64,000 bases of DNA from Aeromonas finlandensis (GCF_000764645.1 NZ_JRGK01000026.1:83232-147231), one strand, 5' to 3'. Counted from the stretch's first letter, positions 1-9,628 are shown. Program-made: numbers and translations. The notes: generated by a model not told the origin, from the sequence alone.

Positions 1-830
1 GAGTAGTAGAGATAGCTGATGGCGCCAGTCGCCAGAAACGAGGCCAGCATGGTGTTGACCAACAGGTTGATCTGGCTAACCGATACCCCGAACAGCGCCG
101 GGATCATCAGGGTGCGGATCTTCACCACCCCCGGATGGTGCCAACCCCACTTGGGCCACACCAGCATGTTGATCTGACGCAGGAACGGGAACTGGAACAG
201 GAACTGTACCAGACCACCAAGGAATACACCGATGGCCAGCGCCAGTTCGGGATCGTCCAGCCAGGGCGAGATCCACCAGGCGGCGGCGATCATGGTGATA
301 TTGAGGAAGATCGGCGTAAAGGAGGAGACCCCGAAACGGCCAAAGGTGTTGAGAATGGCCCCCGCCATGGCGGTAAAGGTAATGAACCAGAGGTAAGGGA
401 AGGTGATTTTGAGCATCAGGCTCGCCATCTCGAACTTTTCGGCCGCCGGCCCACCATGCAGCCAGTCCCAGAACCAACCCCAGCCAAACAGCGCGGTCAG
501 CACACCCGACCCCAGCACCCCGAGCAGGGTGACAACAGTCACTATCCCCCCCAGCGTACCCGCCACAGCAGCCAGCAATTCACGCACGTCCCCCTCGTCG
601 CCATTTTTCTTGTACTCCGTCATCACGGGAACAAAGGCCTGGTTGAAGGCCCCTTCGGCGAACAGGCGACGCAGAAAGTTGGGAATGCGATTGGCAAAAA
701 AGAAGACGTCGGCGGCCACCCCGGCACCGAGCAGATTGGCGATGACCACATCGCGAACCAAGCCCATTACGCGGGATGCCAGCGTCATTCCGGACACTAT
801 CATGCCGGATTTGATCAATTTCTTACTCAA
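1..830 (-). CDS. murJ: Lipid II flippase MurJ (partial, N-terminal part)
   Basis: Integral membrane flippase that moves lipid II across the inner membrane for peptidoglycan synthesis. Read on the minus strand, the protein opens SKKLIKSGMIVSGMTLASRV and continues with the family signature RIPNFLRRLFAEGAFNQAF near residues 45-65, followed by several hydrophobic segments. About 276 codons are present; the C-terminal half lies beyond base 1. The start is a TTG at 830-828, preceded by a purine-rich stretch (AGAGG); an internal ATG at 803-801 would cut off the conserved N-terminal residues, so TTG is preferred. It diverges from rpsT, as is common in gammaproteobacteria. Family assignment is secure; the start is inferred. 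Confidence 0.93.
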   Translation of the reverse strand, partial: MSKKLIKSGMIVSGMTLASRVMGLVRDVVIANLLGAGVAADVFFFANRIPNFLRRLFAEGAFNQAFVPVMTEYKKNGDEGDVRELLAAVAGTLGGIVTVVTLLGVLGSGVLTALFGWGWFWDWLHGGPAAEKFEMASLMLKITFPYLWFITFTAMAGAILNTFGRFGVSSFTPIFLNITMIAAAWWISPWLDDPELALAIGVFLGGLVQFLFQFPFLRQINMLVWPKWGWHHPGVVKIRTLMIPALFGVSVSQINLLVNTMLASFLATGAISYLYY

Positions 831-944
831 GACGAGGCCTCTGGAACTGTCAGAATGAAAAGAATGCTGCTAGAATCGGCCGACAGTTTAACCGTCTCCC
901 TACCGACACACCACCGGGAGGCGGTGTTTATTTGCACAAATCAT

Positions 945-973
945 TTGACAATATGTGGTTGGAAGGGCATATT
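945..973 (+). promoter_or_regulatory. Putative sigma-70 promoter of rpsT
   Basis: A perfect TTGACA (945-950) is followed after exactly 17 bp by CATATT (968-973, four of six to TATAAT). This lies about 50 bp before the rpsT start and in the right orientation. No experimental start site is known here; it is called from motif and spacing only. Confidence 0.5.
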
Positions 974-1021
974 TCCGGGCCTTTTCAATACACTCGCTAA
1001 GACAGTTTTAGGAGTTTTACC

Positions 1022-1285
1022 TTGGCTAACATCAAATCTGCTAAGAAGCGCGCTCTTCAGTCAGAAAAACGCCGTCAGCACAACGCCAGCCGTCGTTCCA
1101 TGACCCGTACTTACCTGAAGAAAGTCATCGCTGCTATCGCCTCTGGCGACAAAGCTGCCGCGACTGCCGCTTTCGCTGTTGCTCAGCCGATCATGGATCG
1201 TATGGCGACCAAAGGCCTGATCCACAAGAACAAAGCTGCTCGTCACAAGAGCCGCCTGTCTGCCCAGATCAAAGCTATGGCTTAA
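1022..1285 (+). CDS. rpsT: 30S ribosomal protein S20
   Basis: Primary 16S rRNA-binding protein of the small subunit. The 87-residue product begins [20 protein letters not shown] and is rich in Lys, Arg and Ala, as expected for S20. The start codon is TTG at 1022, with GGAG at 1011-1014 as ribosome binding site. E. coli rpsT also uses a UUG start that takes part in autoregulation, so the weak start codon is probably functional. It is monocistronic, with its own promoter upstream and a hairpin terminator directly after it. Confidence 0.98.
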   Translation: MANIKSAKKRALQSEKRRQHNASRRSMTRTYLKKVIAAIASGDKAAATAAFAVAQPIMDRMATKGLIHKNKAARHKSRLSAQIKAMA

Positions 1286-1310
1286 TCAGCGTCTGCTGAT
1301 AAAAGCTGAA

Positions 1311-1336
1311 AAAACCGGCCTTAGTGCCGGTTTTTT
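1311..1336 (+). terminator. Rho-independent terminator of rpsT
   Basis: A GC-rich hairpin (AACCGGC / GCCGGTT around a TTAGT loop) is followed by a run of Ts, 25 bases after the rpsT stop. The T-run touches the 3' end of the convergent hlyU-like gene. Confidence 0.88.
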
Positions 1337-1640
1337 ATTTATTTGCGCTGCAATAAAGTCGATGCAGCAAACTGATCATTTCACGCACCTCATGGCTGCG
1401 CAGCGAATAGTAGACCGTCTGGGCCTCTTTGCGCGTCGTCACCAGCTCATCCCGCCGCAGCAGCGCCAGATGCTGTGACAAGGCCGACTGACTCAATCCC
1501 AATCGCTCGTTGAGCTCCCCCACCGACAGCTCCCGCTCCAGCAACTGGCACAGAATAAACAGTCGCCGTTCGTTGGCCAGCGCCTTGAGCAAGGCCACCG
1601 CTTTACTCGCATTGGCTTCCATCTCTTCAAGTTGCATCAC
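1335..1640 (-). CDS. hlyU: HlyU-like ArsR/SmtB-family winged-helix regulator
   Basis: A 101-residue DNA-binding protein with the ArsR fold: LKALANERRLFILCQLL (helices 1-2), LGLSQSALSQHLALLRRDEL (recognition helix) and a beta-wing TRKEAQTVYYSL. From memory it is close to Vibrio HlyU (shared ALSQHLA.LRRD, RKEAQTV and LLHRLYC), a regulator of haemolysin and RTX toxin genes that works by counter-silencing H-NS. The metal-binding cysteines of ArsR/SmtB sensors in the recognition helix are absent; cysteines are present at about residues 31 and 97. It stands alone, convergent with rpsT. The toxin-regulator role in this organism is inferred, and the target genes are not visible. Confidence 0.82.
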   Translation of the reverse strand: MMQLEEMEANASKAVALLKALANERRLFILCQLLERELSVGELNERLGLSQSALSQHLALLRRDELVTTRKEAQTVYYSLRSHEVREMISLLHRLYCSANK

Positions 1641-1688
1641 ATCTCTCCTCTGCCACTCATCGTTGATGATACGTGGTGACGGGTCGTT

Positions 1689-2621
1689 TTAAAACGACAG
1701 GGTGGCAGGCTGGATGGCGGAGAAGTTCTCCTGCCCGGAAAAGAGAAAGGTAAAATCGCTCTCGCAGACCCGCTTCACCGCCGGATGCTGGATCATCCGC
1801 TCGGCGAAGATGACGTAATACTCCTCCATCAGATCCTGGGTCTCCCCGATCAGCATCACCCCCTCCCCCTCGAGGATCTCCTCCCGATAGATGGTGGGAG
1901 CCATGAAGATCCCCTGATTGAAGAAGCCAAACGCCTTCATCAAAGCGGCATCATCAAACTCGCCAAGAATGCTGGGGGAGACCCCCTGCTGCTCGAACCA
2001 CTGGGTCAGCTGACGCCCCATGGCGGTACGGCGACCGGGGATCAGCAGCTTGCGCTCCTCCAGACAGGCAGGGAAAGGCTTTTCGGGCAGCGGCGCCTTG
2101 CAGAAGAAGCTGACACCACAGCCGCCCAGCCGCTTGGAGAGCAGCCCTGCGTGCTGGCTGGAGTCCACCGGACAGTCGGAGAGGATCATATCGAGCTTAT
2201 GTTCGCTCAGCTGCTCCAGCAGCAGCTCGTGGGTCGATTCGAAGCAACGCAGGTGGATGGAGCCATCATTGGGGATGACGGAGAGCAGCACGCGGCTGGC
2301 AAGGCGCTTGGAGAGGGCATCGGCGATGCCGACGTCGAACAGGATCTGGCTCTCCTTGCGATAGTTGACAATATCGAGCATCTCGTAGGAGAGGCTGAAC
2401 ATCTTGTCGGCATAGCGAAACACCAGCTGGCCCAGCTCGGTCGCCTCAAGGGAGCGCCCCTTGCGTTTGAGCAGCTTGCCACCGAGGCGCTGTTCCAGCA
2501 GCTTGATCTGACCGGTGACCGTTTGCGGGGTCAAAAAAAGGGCTTCCGCTGCCTGGGTAACGGAGCCCTTCTTCTGAGTCATCCAAAAATAGTAGAGATG
2601 GTTGTAGTTAAGGTGTGACAT
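1689..2621 (-). CDS. nhaR: Transcriptional activator of nhaA, LysR family
   Basis: LysR-type regulator that senses sodium and activates nhaA in enterobacteria. The 310-residue protein starts [20 protein letters not shown], with the helix-turn-helix around residues 20-45 ([20 protein letters not shown]) and near-identity to E. coli NhaR through [27 protein letters not shown] and [16 protein letters not shown]. An upstream in-frame start would add 33 unrelated residues, so ATG at 2621 is chosen. It overlaps the preceding small exported-protein gene by 14 bp, so nhaA, that gene and nhaR look like one translationally coupled unit. Confidence 0.96.
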   Translation of the reverse strand: MSHLNYNHLYYFWMTQKKGSVTQAAEALFLTPQTVTGQIKLLEQRLGGKLLKRKGRSLEATELGQLVFRYADKMFSLSYEMLDIVNYRKESQILFDVGIADALSKRLASRVLLSVIPNDGSIHLRCFESTHELLLEQLSEHKLDMILSDCPVDSSQHAGLLSKRLGGCGVSFFCKAPLPEKPFPACLEERKLLIPGRRTAMGRQLTQWFEQQGVSPSILGEFDDAALMKAFGFFNQGIFMAPTIYREEILEGEGVMLIGETQDLMEEYYVIFAERMIQHPAVKRVCESDFTFLFSGQENFSAIQPATLSF

Positions 2622-3015
2622 CCGATGGGGTTCCCGCTGTGCGCGGACTCCGGTAGCAGCTGAGTTCAACCGCCAGAATGTCATACATGTCGCTGACCGA
2701 GTCAACCTTGTTCGCGCCAAACTGCTCCATCAGGCTGGCCTTGAGGCGTGCCTTGTCCGGCATCCGATCAGCGCAATAACGCTTGTTGGAGTGCTTGACC
2801 ATCTCGCCAGCCCGACTACTCAGCGCCCGCTCGGAGAAGGTCTCGCCAAATCGCGCCTTGGCCTGCTTGTCCCCCAGCAGCAGGGCGCTGTCTACCACCC
2901 CGTTCAGATAGGCAGAGCAGTTCGCCGAGGTGGCGTCCTGCTTGCAATCCTCCAGCCCGCCGGCCCAGGCCGCGGGGCTCAGCAACAGCATCAACAACCC
3001 TGTATGTAGCTTCAT
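2608..3015 (-). CDS. Small exported protein between nhaA and nhaR (Rap1a/Tai-like)
   Basis: A 135-residue protein of unknown function. A clear signal peptide (residues 1-18, hydrophobic core GLLMLLLS, cleavage near AWA) precedes a mature part with four cysteines (Cys24, 33, 81, 118 by my count), suggesting two periplasmic disulfides. The pattern around C-AYLNGVVD recalls the Rap1a/Tai domain of small secreted immunity-like proteins; that is a weak family call from memory. It begins on a 4-bp overlap with nhaA and ends 14 bp inside nhaR, so it is made from the same message as the Na+/H+ antiporter. A role in sodium homeostasis is only suggested by context. Confidence 0.75.
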   Translation of the reverse strand: MKLHTGLLMLLLSPAAWAGGLEDCKQDATSANCSAYLNGVVDSALLLGDKQAKARFGETFSERALSSRAGEMVKHSNKRYCADRMPDKARLKASLMEQFGANKVDSVSDMYDILAVELSCYRSPRTAGTPSDVTP

Positions 3016-4202
3016 AGTCCCTCCGTACTCTGTTCCCCTTCACCCTTGGGAAGGGCCATGCGCAAGGCCAGATAGCCGACTACCGCCGCCATGGTGGACC
3101 CCACCAGAATCCCGAGGCGCGAGTAGCTGCCGTAATCCAGCCCACCGTGCTCGAAGGCGAGCGACGCGATAAACATCGACATGGTAAACCCGATGCCACA
3201 GAGGATGCTGACCGCAAAAATCTGCTTGAAGTTGACCCCGGGCGGCAACTGGGCGATACCCAGCTTGACCGACAGCCAGCTGATGGTGAACACCCCGAGC
3301 GGCTTGCCGATAAACAGCCCCAGCATGATCCCCATCGGTACCGGACTCAGCAGGGAGGAGAGACCAATCCCCTCCAGCGATACCCCTGCGTTGGCAAAGG
3401 CAAACAGCGGCAGGATCAGATAGGCACTCCAGGGGTGCAGCTGATGCTCCAGATACTTGAGCGGCGAAGCGTAACGCTTGCCGTTAAGCGGAACCATAAA
3501 GCCCACCACCACACCCGCCAGAGTCGCATGAACGCCAGACTTCAGCACCGCCACCCAGAGCACCAGACCGACCAGCATGTAGAGGCTGATCCTGTCCTCA
3601 CCACGGCGATTCATCCAAAGCAGGGTGAGGGTTGCCAGAATACCGATGGCCAGCGCCTCCAGCGACAACTGCTGGGTATAGAAGAGCGCGATGATGATGA
3701 TGACGCCCAGGTCATCCATGATGGCCAGCGCCAGCAGGAATACCTTGAGGCTCACCGGCACCCGCTTGCCGAGCAGCGCCATCACCCCGAGGGCAAAGGC
3801 GATATCGGTCGCAGCCGGAATGGCCCAGCCAGCGCGCGCTACTTCATCCGAATAGTTGAAAAAGGCATAGATCAACGCCGGAGCCAGCATGCCGCCCACC
3901 GCCGCAATAGCCGGGAAGGTCGCCTGAACCCGGGTGGATAGCGCCCCTTCCAGCATTTCACGCTTCACTTCCAGACCAACCAGCAGGAAGAAGATCGCCA
4001 TGAAGCCATCGTTGATCCAGAGCAGCAGCGGCTTGTTGATGTCGAGAGCCGCGATGCGCACCTGCACCGGCGTGTCGAGAAACGCCTGATACCCGCCAGC
4101 CAGCGCTGTATTGGCTAAAATCATTGCCAGCATGGCCGCCATGATCAGAATAATTCCGGAGGCAGCCTCCAGCTTCAGGAACTTTTTGATTACGTCACTC
4201 AT
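3012..4202 (-). CDS. nhaA: Na+/H+ antiporter NhaA
   Basis: Inner-membrane electrogenic antiporter that expels Na+ in exchange for H+, for pH and salt homeostasis. The 396-residue protein has about 12 hydrophobic segments and family hallmarks: [35 protein letters not shown], the paired transport aspartates in [14 protein letters not shown], and [16 protein letters not shown]. The ATG at 4202 ([16 protein letters not shown]) matches the usual N-terminus and has GGTGG upstream; an upstream in-frame start at 4253 would add 17 non-conserved residues. It heads the nhaA-orf-nhaR unit, an arrangement expected to give sodium-dependent control through NhaR. Confidence 0.96.
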   Translation of the reverse strand: MSDVIKKFLKLEAASGIILIMAAMLAMILANTALAGGYQAFLDTPVQVRIAALDINKPLLLWINDGFMAIFFLLVGLEVKREMLEGALSTRVQATFPAIAAVGGMLAPALIYAFFNYSDEVARAGWAIPAATDIAFALGVMALLGKRVPVSLKVFLLALAIMDDLGVIIIIALFYTQQLSLEALAIGILATLTLLWMNRRGEDRISLYMLVGLVLWVAVLKSGVHATLAGVVVGFMVPLNGKRYASPLKYLEHQLHPWSAYLILPLFAFANAGVSLEGIGLSSLLSPVPMGIMLGLFIGKPLGVFTISWLSVKLGIAQLPPGVNFKQIFAVSILCGIGFTMSMFIASLAFEHGGLDYGSYSRLGILVGSTMAAVVGYLALRMALPKGEGEQSTEGL

Positions 4203-4397
4203 GGTTAAATTTTCCACCGTATTGCTTTGATTTGAGTCTATATCCTGCAACAACCAATGGAAAATCGTTTCTTGCTGCTCAACACAACGAAAAAACCGAA
4301 GGCAAAACAGAACATACCTGCTATAAGCAGGTTTTCGCCTCGTCTCTGGCTACCCTCTAATTAATCAATAAAGTGAATTTTCAATTATTTAGCTGCA

Positions 4398-4420
4398 TAA
4401 AAAAGGCGCCCTGAGGCGCC
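4398..4420 (-). terminator. Terminator after thyA
   Basis: On the minus strand, AAGGCGCC and GGCGCCTT pair around a four-base loop and are followed by six Ts, immediately after the thyA stop codon. The rest of 4203-4426 is AT-rich upstream sequence of nhaA, with no gene seen. Confidence 0.85.
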
Positions 4421-4426
4421 TTGCTA

Positions 4427-5221
4427 TCAGATGGCGACGGGCGCCTTGATCCCGGGATGGGGGTCGTAACCCTCGATCTCGAAATCCTCGAACTTGTAGT
4501 CGAAGATGGAGTCCGGCTTGCGCTTGATCACCAGTTGCGGCAGCGGACGCGGTTCACGGGAGAGCTGCAGGGCAGTCTGCTCCATGTGGTTGGAGTAGAG
4601 GTGCACATCACCGCCGGTCCAGACGAAGTCACCCACTTCCAGGTTGCACTGCTGGGCCATCATGTGGGTCAGCAGGGCGTAGCTGGCGATGTTGAACGGC
4701 AAGCCGAGGAACACATCACAGCTGCGCTGGTAGAGCTGGCAGGAGAGCTTGCCGTCCGCCACATAGAACTGGAAGAAGGCGTGGCAGGGGGCCAGCGCCA
4801 TCTTGTCCAGCTCGCCCACGTTCCAGGCGGAGACGATGATGCGACGCGAATCCGGGTTGTGCTTGATGTCATCCACCGCTTTCTGGATCTGGTCGATGAC
4901 AGACCCGTCGGCCGCAGGCCAGGAGCGCCACTGAGCGCCGTAAACCGGCCCCAGATCGCCATTCTCGTCTGCCCACTCATCCCAGATACTGACGCCGTTT
5001 TCCTTCAGATAGGCGGTATTGGTATCGCCATTGAGGAACCAGAGCAGCTCGTGAATGATCGAGCGCAGGTGGCACTTCTTGGTGGTCACCAGCGGGAAAC
5101 CTTCCGCCAGATTGAATCGCATCTGATGGCCGAACAGGGAGACGGTACCGGTGCCGGTACGGTCTGACTTGACAGTGCCCTCATCGAGGATCTTCTGCAT
5201 CAGGTCGAGATAAGCTCGCAT
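4427..5221 (-). CDS. thyA: Thymidylate synthase
   Basis: Converts dUMP to dTMP using 5,10-methylene-tetrahydrofolate, the de novo source of thymine for DNA. The 264-residue length is that of E. coli ThyA. The nucleophile is Cys146 in [11 protein letters not shown]; the Arg-containing stretch [20 protein letters not shown] and the C-terminal [11 protein letters not shown] are also conserved. Its ATG overlaps the lgt stop (TAATG), so it is translationally coupled to lgt, and a hairpin terminator closes the operon directly downstream. Confidence 0.98.
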   Translation of the reverse strand: MRAYLDLMQKILDEGTVKSDRTGTGTVSLFGHQMRFNLAEGFPLVTTKKCHLRSIIHELLWFLNGDTNTAYLKENGVSIWDEWADENGDLGPVYGAQWRSWPAADGSVIDQIQKAVDDIKHNPDSRRIIVSAWNVGELDKMALAPCHAFFQFYVADGKLSCQLYQRSCDVFLGLPFNIASYALLTHMMAQQCNLEVGDFVWTGGDVHLYSNHMEQTALQLSREPRPLPQLVIKRKPDSIFDYKFEDFEIEGYDPHPGIKAPVAI

Positions 5222-6045
5222 TATTTCGCCTCCTTGACGGCATTACCAAACAACTGCGGTCGCTTGTAGGCAACCCAAATCATCAGGGCACCGGCGATAA
5301 TCATCGGGGTGGAGAGGATTTGGCCCATGCTGATCTCCTGGAAGTAGAGACCAAGCTGGCTGTCCGGCTGGCGCACAAACTCCACCAGGAAGCGGAACAG
5401 GCCGTAGAACAGCAGGAACATGCCGGAGATGGCGCCGCGCGGCGGGTTCTTGCGCCAGAACAGGTTGAGGATGATGAACAGCACCACCCCCTCCAGTGCG
5501 AACTGGTAGAGCTGGGAGGGATGACGCGGCTCGGGGCCGGCCTCCGGGAAGATGATCGCCCAGGGCACATCGGTGACCCGGCCCCACAACTCGCCGTTGA
5601 GGAAGTTGCCGATCCGGCCAACGCCGAGACCAAACGGAATGAGCGGTGCCACAAAGTCGGCCACGGTGAAGAAGTGGCGCTTGGTCTTGTGAGCAAACCA
5701 GATCATCGCGGTGATCACCCCGATCAGACCACCATGGAACGACATACCGCCGGTCCAGATCTTGAACAGGTAGGTGGGATCCGCGAGGAAGAGATCGAAG
5801 TTGTAGAACAGCACGTAACCGACACGGCCGCCGAGGATCACCCCGAGGAAACCGTAGAACAGCAGATCCGACACCTCGTTGCGGCTCCAGCCGCTGTTCG
5901 GTGCATCGGCGCGACGGCCGGCAAGCCACATGGCAAAAGCGAAACCAAACAGGTACATGAGACCATACCAGCGTACCGATAGTGGTCCCAAACTGAATGC
6001 TACGGGATCAATCTGCGAGAAAACCCAATATCCATCGTGCTGCAT
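5221..6045 (-). CDS. lgt: Prolipoprotein diacylglyceryl transferase
   Basis: Inner-membrane enzyme that transfers diacylglycerol from phosphatidylglycerol to the lipobox cysteine, the first step of lipoprotein maturation (needed, for example, by the pullulanase encoded later in this window). The 274 residues contain about seven membrane segments, the signature HGGLIG and the Lgt motif [18 protein letters not shown]. It lies between ptsP and thyA, the same order as in E. coli, and shares one base with the thyA start. Confidence 0.98.
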   Translation of the reverse strand: MQHDGYWVFSQIDPVAFSLGPLSVRWYGLMYLFGFAFAMWLAGRRADAPNSGWSRNEVSDLLFYGFLGVILGGRVGYVLFYNFDLFLADPTYLFKIWTGGMSFHGGLIGVITAMIWFAHKTKRHFFTVADFVAPLIPFGLGVGRIGNFLNGELWGRVTDVPWAIIFPEAGPEPRHPSQLYQFALEGVVLFIILNLFWRKNPPRGAISGMFLLFYGLFRFLVEFVRQPDSQLGLYFQEISMGQILSTPMIIAGALMIWVAYKRPQLFGNAVKEAK

Positions 6046-6112
6046 AAGCGGCCCCAGTCATAAGAAAAGCCGCATTTTCCGATCATTCGTCAGCAGGGAC
6101 AAGGCATGATTA

Positions 6113-8392
6113 TCAATCACTCTGTTTCGATTTATGACCGGCTCGCAGCAAACCGCCCAAACCATGCTCCTCCAGATAGCGGGCAAACAGGCCGCGCAGC
6201 ACGTGGGGATTGTCATGTTTGAGGCCATCGGCCATCAGTTCGGTCAACTCGCTCAGGGTGGATTGACGCAGCACGTACTTGATCCGGGCGATGTTGTGGG
6301 TGTTCATACTGAAGCGGCGATAGCCCATGGCCAGCAGCAGCAGTACACCGACCGGATCACCGGCCAGCTCGCCACAGACCGACACCGGCTTCTGGTAGCG
6401 GTGGGAGGCATCAACCAGCTGTTGCAGGGCGCGGATCACCGCAGGATGGAAGGCGTCGTAGATGTTGGCAACCCGGGAGTTGTTGCGATCCACCGCCAGC
6501 AGGTATTGGGTCAGGTCATTGCTGCCCACCGACCAGAAGTCGATGAGCGGCGCCATCTCCGGCAAGATAAAGAGGGCGGAGGGCACCTCGATCATCACCC
6601 CGAGGCTGGGGTAGCGGATCACCGCATCGCGGCTCGCCGCCTCTTCCGACACTTCTCGCCACGCCTGATCCAGCAGACGACGGGAGGCTTTGATTTCGCT
6701 GACGCTGCTGATCATCGGCAGCATGATGGCCAGATTGTCCAGCCCTTCGCTGGCCCGCAGCATCGCCTTGAGCTGCACCAGAAACAGTTCGGGGTGATCC
6801 AGGGTGATCCGGATCCCCCGCCAGCCAAGGAAGGGGTTTTCCTCGACGATGGGGAAATAGGGTAACGGCTTGTCGCCGCCAACATCCAGCGTCCGCATGC
6901 AGACCGGCCGGTTGCGGTAAGTCTCCAGAATGCCGCGATAGCGGGCAGTTTGCTCCCACTCGGAGGGGAAGCTCTCCTGCAACATGAAGGGGATCTCGGT
7001 GCGATAGAGCCCGACCCCGTCCGCCAGCTGGTTAAGAGATATTTCTGTATCGGCACTCAGCCCGGCGTTGAGCAGCAGGGAGACCTTGGTGCCATCTGCC
7101 GTCTCGGATGGCAGGTTATCGACACTGCGCACCAGGGTATCGAGCGCCCGCTCTTCGCTCAGCAGCTGACGATACTCGGTCAGGATCACCTGATTGGGCT
7201 CGATGAAGAGGTCGCCGCTGTAGCCATCGACGACCAGCATGCGACCGCCGATGTCGCCAAGGGGCAGATCGACCCCCATGATGGCGGCCACCCCCATGGC
7301 ACGGGCCAGAATGGCCGCGTGGGAGTTGGTCCCCCCCTTTAGCGAGACCACCCCGGTCAAATACTCGCGAGGTACTTCCGCCAGAATAGTGGCGGTCACC
7401 TCGTCGGCAACCAGCACCACCGGCTCGCCGATGGAGATATGTTCCGGTTCATTCTGCACCAGTCGGCTGATAAGCCGCTGGGCAATATCCTTCACGTCGG
7501 TGGAGCGCTCCTGCAGGTAGGGATCCTTCATCCCCTTGAACTGCTCGATCAAGCGATCGCTGATGAGCTTGACCGCCGAGACCGCAGTCCAGTGCTCTTT
7601 GCTCACCTTGTTGCGAATGGGCTTGATGTAGCCGGGATCGTTCAGCAGATGGAGATAGATGTCGAAGATCGCCACCGAATCCTGGCTGTAGCTCTCGCGA
7701 AAACGCAGCGCCAGACTCTCCAAATCGTGGCGCACCTCCTCCACGGCCAGCTCCAGCCGCTCCAGCTGGCTGGCATGGTCTTCATCCTTGCGCGGGGTAA
7801 TGGATGAGAGCGCCTTGCGAGGCCGCCACACCCAAGCCTTGGCCATGGCGATGCCGCTGGCACCGGCAATACCGCGCAGCGGCTTGCTCCAGTCGGTCTT
7901 CTGTAACCACCCCTTGGCCTGCGCCTGGGCGATACGCGCCGCCAGCTGGGCCGCCAGGGTGACCATGAAGGACTCCTCCCCCTCATCGAAGCGGCGGCTC
8001 TCCTTCTGTTGCACCACCAGAATGCCGACCACCTGACGCTGGTGCATGATGGGGGCGCCGAGGAAGGAGCGGAACGCCTCTTCGGCGACATCGGGCAGGA
8101 ATTTGAAACTGGGGTGGGCGGGGGCATCAGCCAGGTTGATCAGCTCTTCCCGCTGACCCACCAGACCGACGATACCCTGCTCATAGGGCAGGGTCACCTT
8201 GCCGACCGCGGAAGGGGCCAAGCCGTCTGTAGCCGCCAGGCGATAGCGGCGCACCTCGGGTTCCGAGACATAGACAGAGCAGCAGTCCACTGCCATGGCG
8301 TGCCGGGTCTGGCTCACCAATGCCTGCAAGGCCTGCTCGAGGGTATTGGCCTCGGCCATGCTCTCGACGATACGTCTCAGTTCCGTTAACAA
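6113..8392 (-). CDS. ptsP: PEP-protein phosphotransferase of the nitrogen PTS (EI-Ntr)
   Basis: Enzyme I of the nitrogen-related phosphotransferase system: it autophosphorylates from PEP and passes phosphate to NPr. The 759 residues comprise an N-terminal GAF domain (about 1-165), the EI N-terminal region, the swivelling domain with the phosphorylated His358 in GGTNSHAAILAR, and the PEP-binding barrel (VCGELAGDP, SVGSNDLTQYLLAVDRNNS). It follows rppH by 14 bp, so the two are probably co-transcribed, as in enterobacteria. The GAF domain distinguishes it from sugar-PTS PtsI. Confidence 0.97.
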   Translation of the reverse strand: MLTELRRIVESMAEANTLEQALQALVSQTRHAMAVDCCSVYVSEPEVRRYRLAATDGLAPSAVGKVTLPYEQGIVGLVGQREELINLADAPAHPSFKFLPDVAEEAFRSFLGAPIMHQRQVVGILVVQQKESRRFDEGEESFMVTLAAQLAARIAQAQAKGWLQKTDWSKPLRGIAGASGIAMAKAWVWRPRKALSSITPRKDEDHASQLERLELAVEEVRHDLESLALRFRESYSQDSVAIFDIYLHLLNDPGYIKPIRNKVSKEHWTAVSAVKLISDRLIEQFKGMKDPYLQERSTDVKDIAQRLISRLVQNEPEHISIGEPVVLVADEVTATILAEVPREYLTGVVSLKGGTNSHAAILARAMGVAAIMGVDLPLGDIGGRMLVVDGYSGDLFIEPNQVILTEYRQLLSEERALDTLVRSVDNLPSETADGTKVSLLLNAGLSADTEISLNQLADGVGLYRTEIPFMLQESFPSEWEQTARYRGILETYRNRPVCMRTLDVGGDKPLPYFPIVEENPFLGWRGIRITLDHPELFLVQLKAMLRASEGLDNLAIMLPMISSVSEIKASRRLLDQAWREVSEEAASRDAVIRYPSLGVMIEVPSALFILPEMAPLIDFWSVGSNDLTQYLLAVDRNNSRVANIYDAFHPAVIRALQQLVDASHRYQKPVSVCGELAGDPVGVLLLLAMGYRRFSMNTHNIARIKYVLRQSTLSELTELMADGLKHDNPHVLRGLFARYLEEHGLGGLLRAGHKSKQSD

Positions 8393-8406
8393 CTAATCTG
8401 TGCTCC

Positions 8407-8934
8407 TTAACGAGCGCGATTGCGCCGCCCATCCTTCTTGTTGACCTGCACTGCCGGCACCGGCATCGCCAGCGGGGCAAACTCTTTCATGACCCGGCGG
8501 TAAACCTCCCGCTTGAACGAGACGACCTGACGCACCGGGTACCAGAAGCTGACCCAACGCCAGTCGTCAAATTCGGGATGGCCATGACAGCCGAACTGGA
8601 TCCGCGACTCCCTGCCCGGACCAAGTTGTAACAGGAACCATTTTTGCTTTTGGCCAATACAGACCGGTGAACTGTCCCAGCGGACAAGACGTTTGGGTAA
8701 ACGGTACTTTAGCCAGTTACGACTGGTGGCCATGATGGTCACATCTTCGGGCTTGAGGCCAATCTCCTCATACAGCTCTCGATACATGGCCTGCTCTGGC
8801 GTTTCACCATCATCAACCCCCCCCTGCGGAAACTGCCAGGAGTGCTGCCCATAGCGTTTAGCCCACAACACTTGTCCTTCACGGTTACAGATCACGATAC
8901 CGACATTGGGACGAAATCCGTCGCCATCAATCAC
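8407..8934 (-). CDS. rppH: RNA pyrophosphohydrolase
   Basis: Nudix hydrolase that removes pyrophosphate from the 5' end of mRNAs and so opens the RNase E decay route. The 175-residue protein carries the full Nudix box at residues 38-59 ([13 protein letters not shown] then YRELYEEIG), with the catalytic REx2EE glutamates. The basic tail ([10 protein letters not shown]) is typical. It is the first gene of the rppH-ptsP pair; its 5' side faces the long non-coding gap before mutH. Confidence 0.97.
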   Translation of the reverse strand: MIDGDGFRPNVGIVICNREGQVLWAKRYGQHSWQFPQGGVDDGETPEQAMYRELYEEIGLKPEDVTIMATSRNWLKYRLPKRLVRWDSSPVCIGQKQKWFLLQLGPGRESRIQFGCHGHPEFDDWRWVSFWYPVRQVVSFKREVYRRVMKEFAPLAMPVPAVQVNKKDGRRNRAR

Positions 8935-9064
8935 GTGATCACCTTATAAAGGCTGAATCTATAAGGAGATTGTTCCACATTCACTCCGTGGCAGCAAACA
9001 AGGAGTGAATCCCCTGTTTCATGAATAACTTTCAATTTCAAACATACTTATAAACAAATCCAAG

Positions 9065-9628
9065 GATCCGCGCCCCCAAGTTGCCCACCCAGGCTGTGCA
9101 TAAAGCTGTTAGCAAACGGGTATATACAGTACTTTTTAACTGTACGCGAAAAGCACCTCTACGCGCCACCATACAATGGTAAATCAAAAAAAACATTATT
9201 ATACATATGGTTGAATCAAAACAACTGGATCTAGATCCATGTCAATCAAAGAGCCAGATCCATGATCCTGATTGTGAACAAGTTCAACTGCTCAAAGATC
9301 CACCGCGGCGAAATTATCCACAGGAGTGGCACAATATCTACCCCGTTTACCCTGTAAAAATGGGGTGGCATTCACAATTTTTTGTAACATATCAGCGACT
9401 CCACCCACTTTCATCCACTTATCCAAGATTTCTGTGGATAACTGTGTGTAACATCATGCACAAACCCTTGGACAACTATTTCGAGGTCAAACCAGACCTG
9501 GAACACTGCTCGATAAAACAGACAAAACCCTTTAAAATCATCATGATGAGCTGATAGCCCCCAAATTCTCTGCATTTGACCTTATCCACTCAGGATCGGT
9601 TATAAAAACAGCGATCCTTCTCGGGATC
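9065..9628. promoter_or_regulatory. DnaA-box and GATC-rich non-coding region before mutH (DARS2-like candidate)
   Basis: The gap 8935-9667 has no convincing gene and is much more AT-rich than its surroundings. It carries perfect matches to the DnaA box TTATNCACA at 9095-9103 (minus), 9314-9322 (plus) and 9433-9441 (minus). A near match (8 of 9) lies at 9582-9590. Weaker boxes pack around the third one: 9411-9419, 9419-9427, 9443-9451 and 9454-9462. GATC sites lie at 9065, 9228, 9234, 9257, 9264, 9297, 9594, 9613 and 9625. In E. coli the DnaA-reactivating sequence DARS2 lies beside mutH at the corresponding locus (from memory, on the rppH/nudH side). Function as DARS2 here is inferred from position and boxes; no IHF or Fis site was confirmed. 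The three last GATCs overlap the likely mutH promoter. Confidence 0.6.

Noticed and set aside
135..1103. A plus-strand frame of 322 codons over murJ and rpsT
   Set aside because: It reads antisense to murJ and out of frame through rpsT; composition is that of a shadow.
9207..9554. A 115-codon plus-strand frame in the rppH-mutH gap
   Set aside because: It runs through the DnaA boxes and GATC cluster, has no good ribosome-binding site and looks like no known protein; the non-coding reading explains the sequence better.
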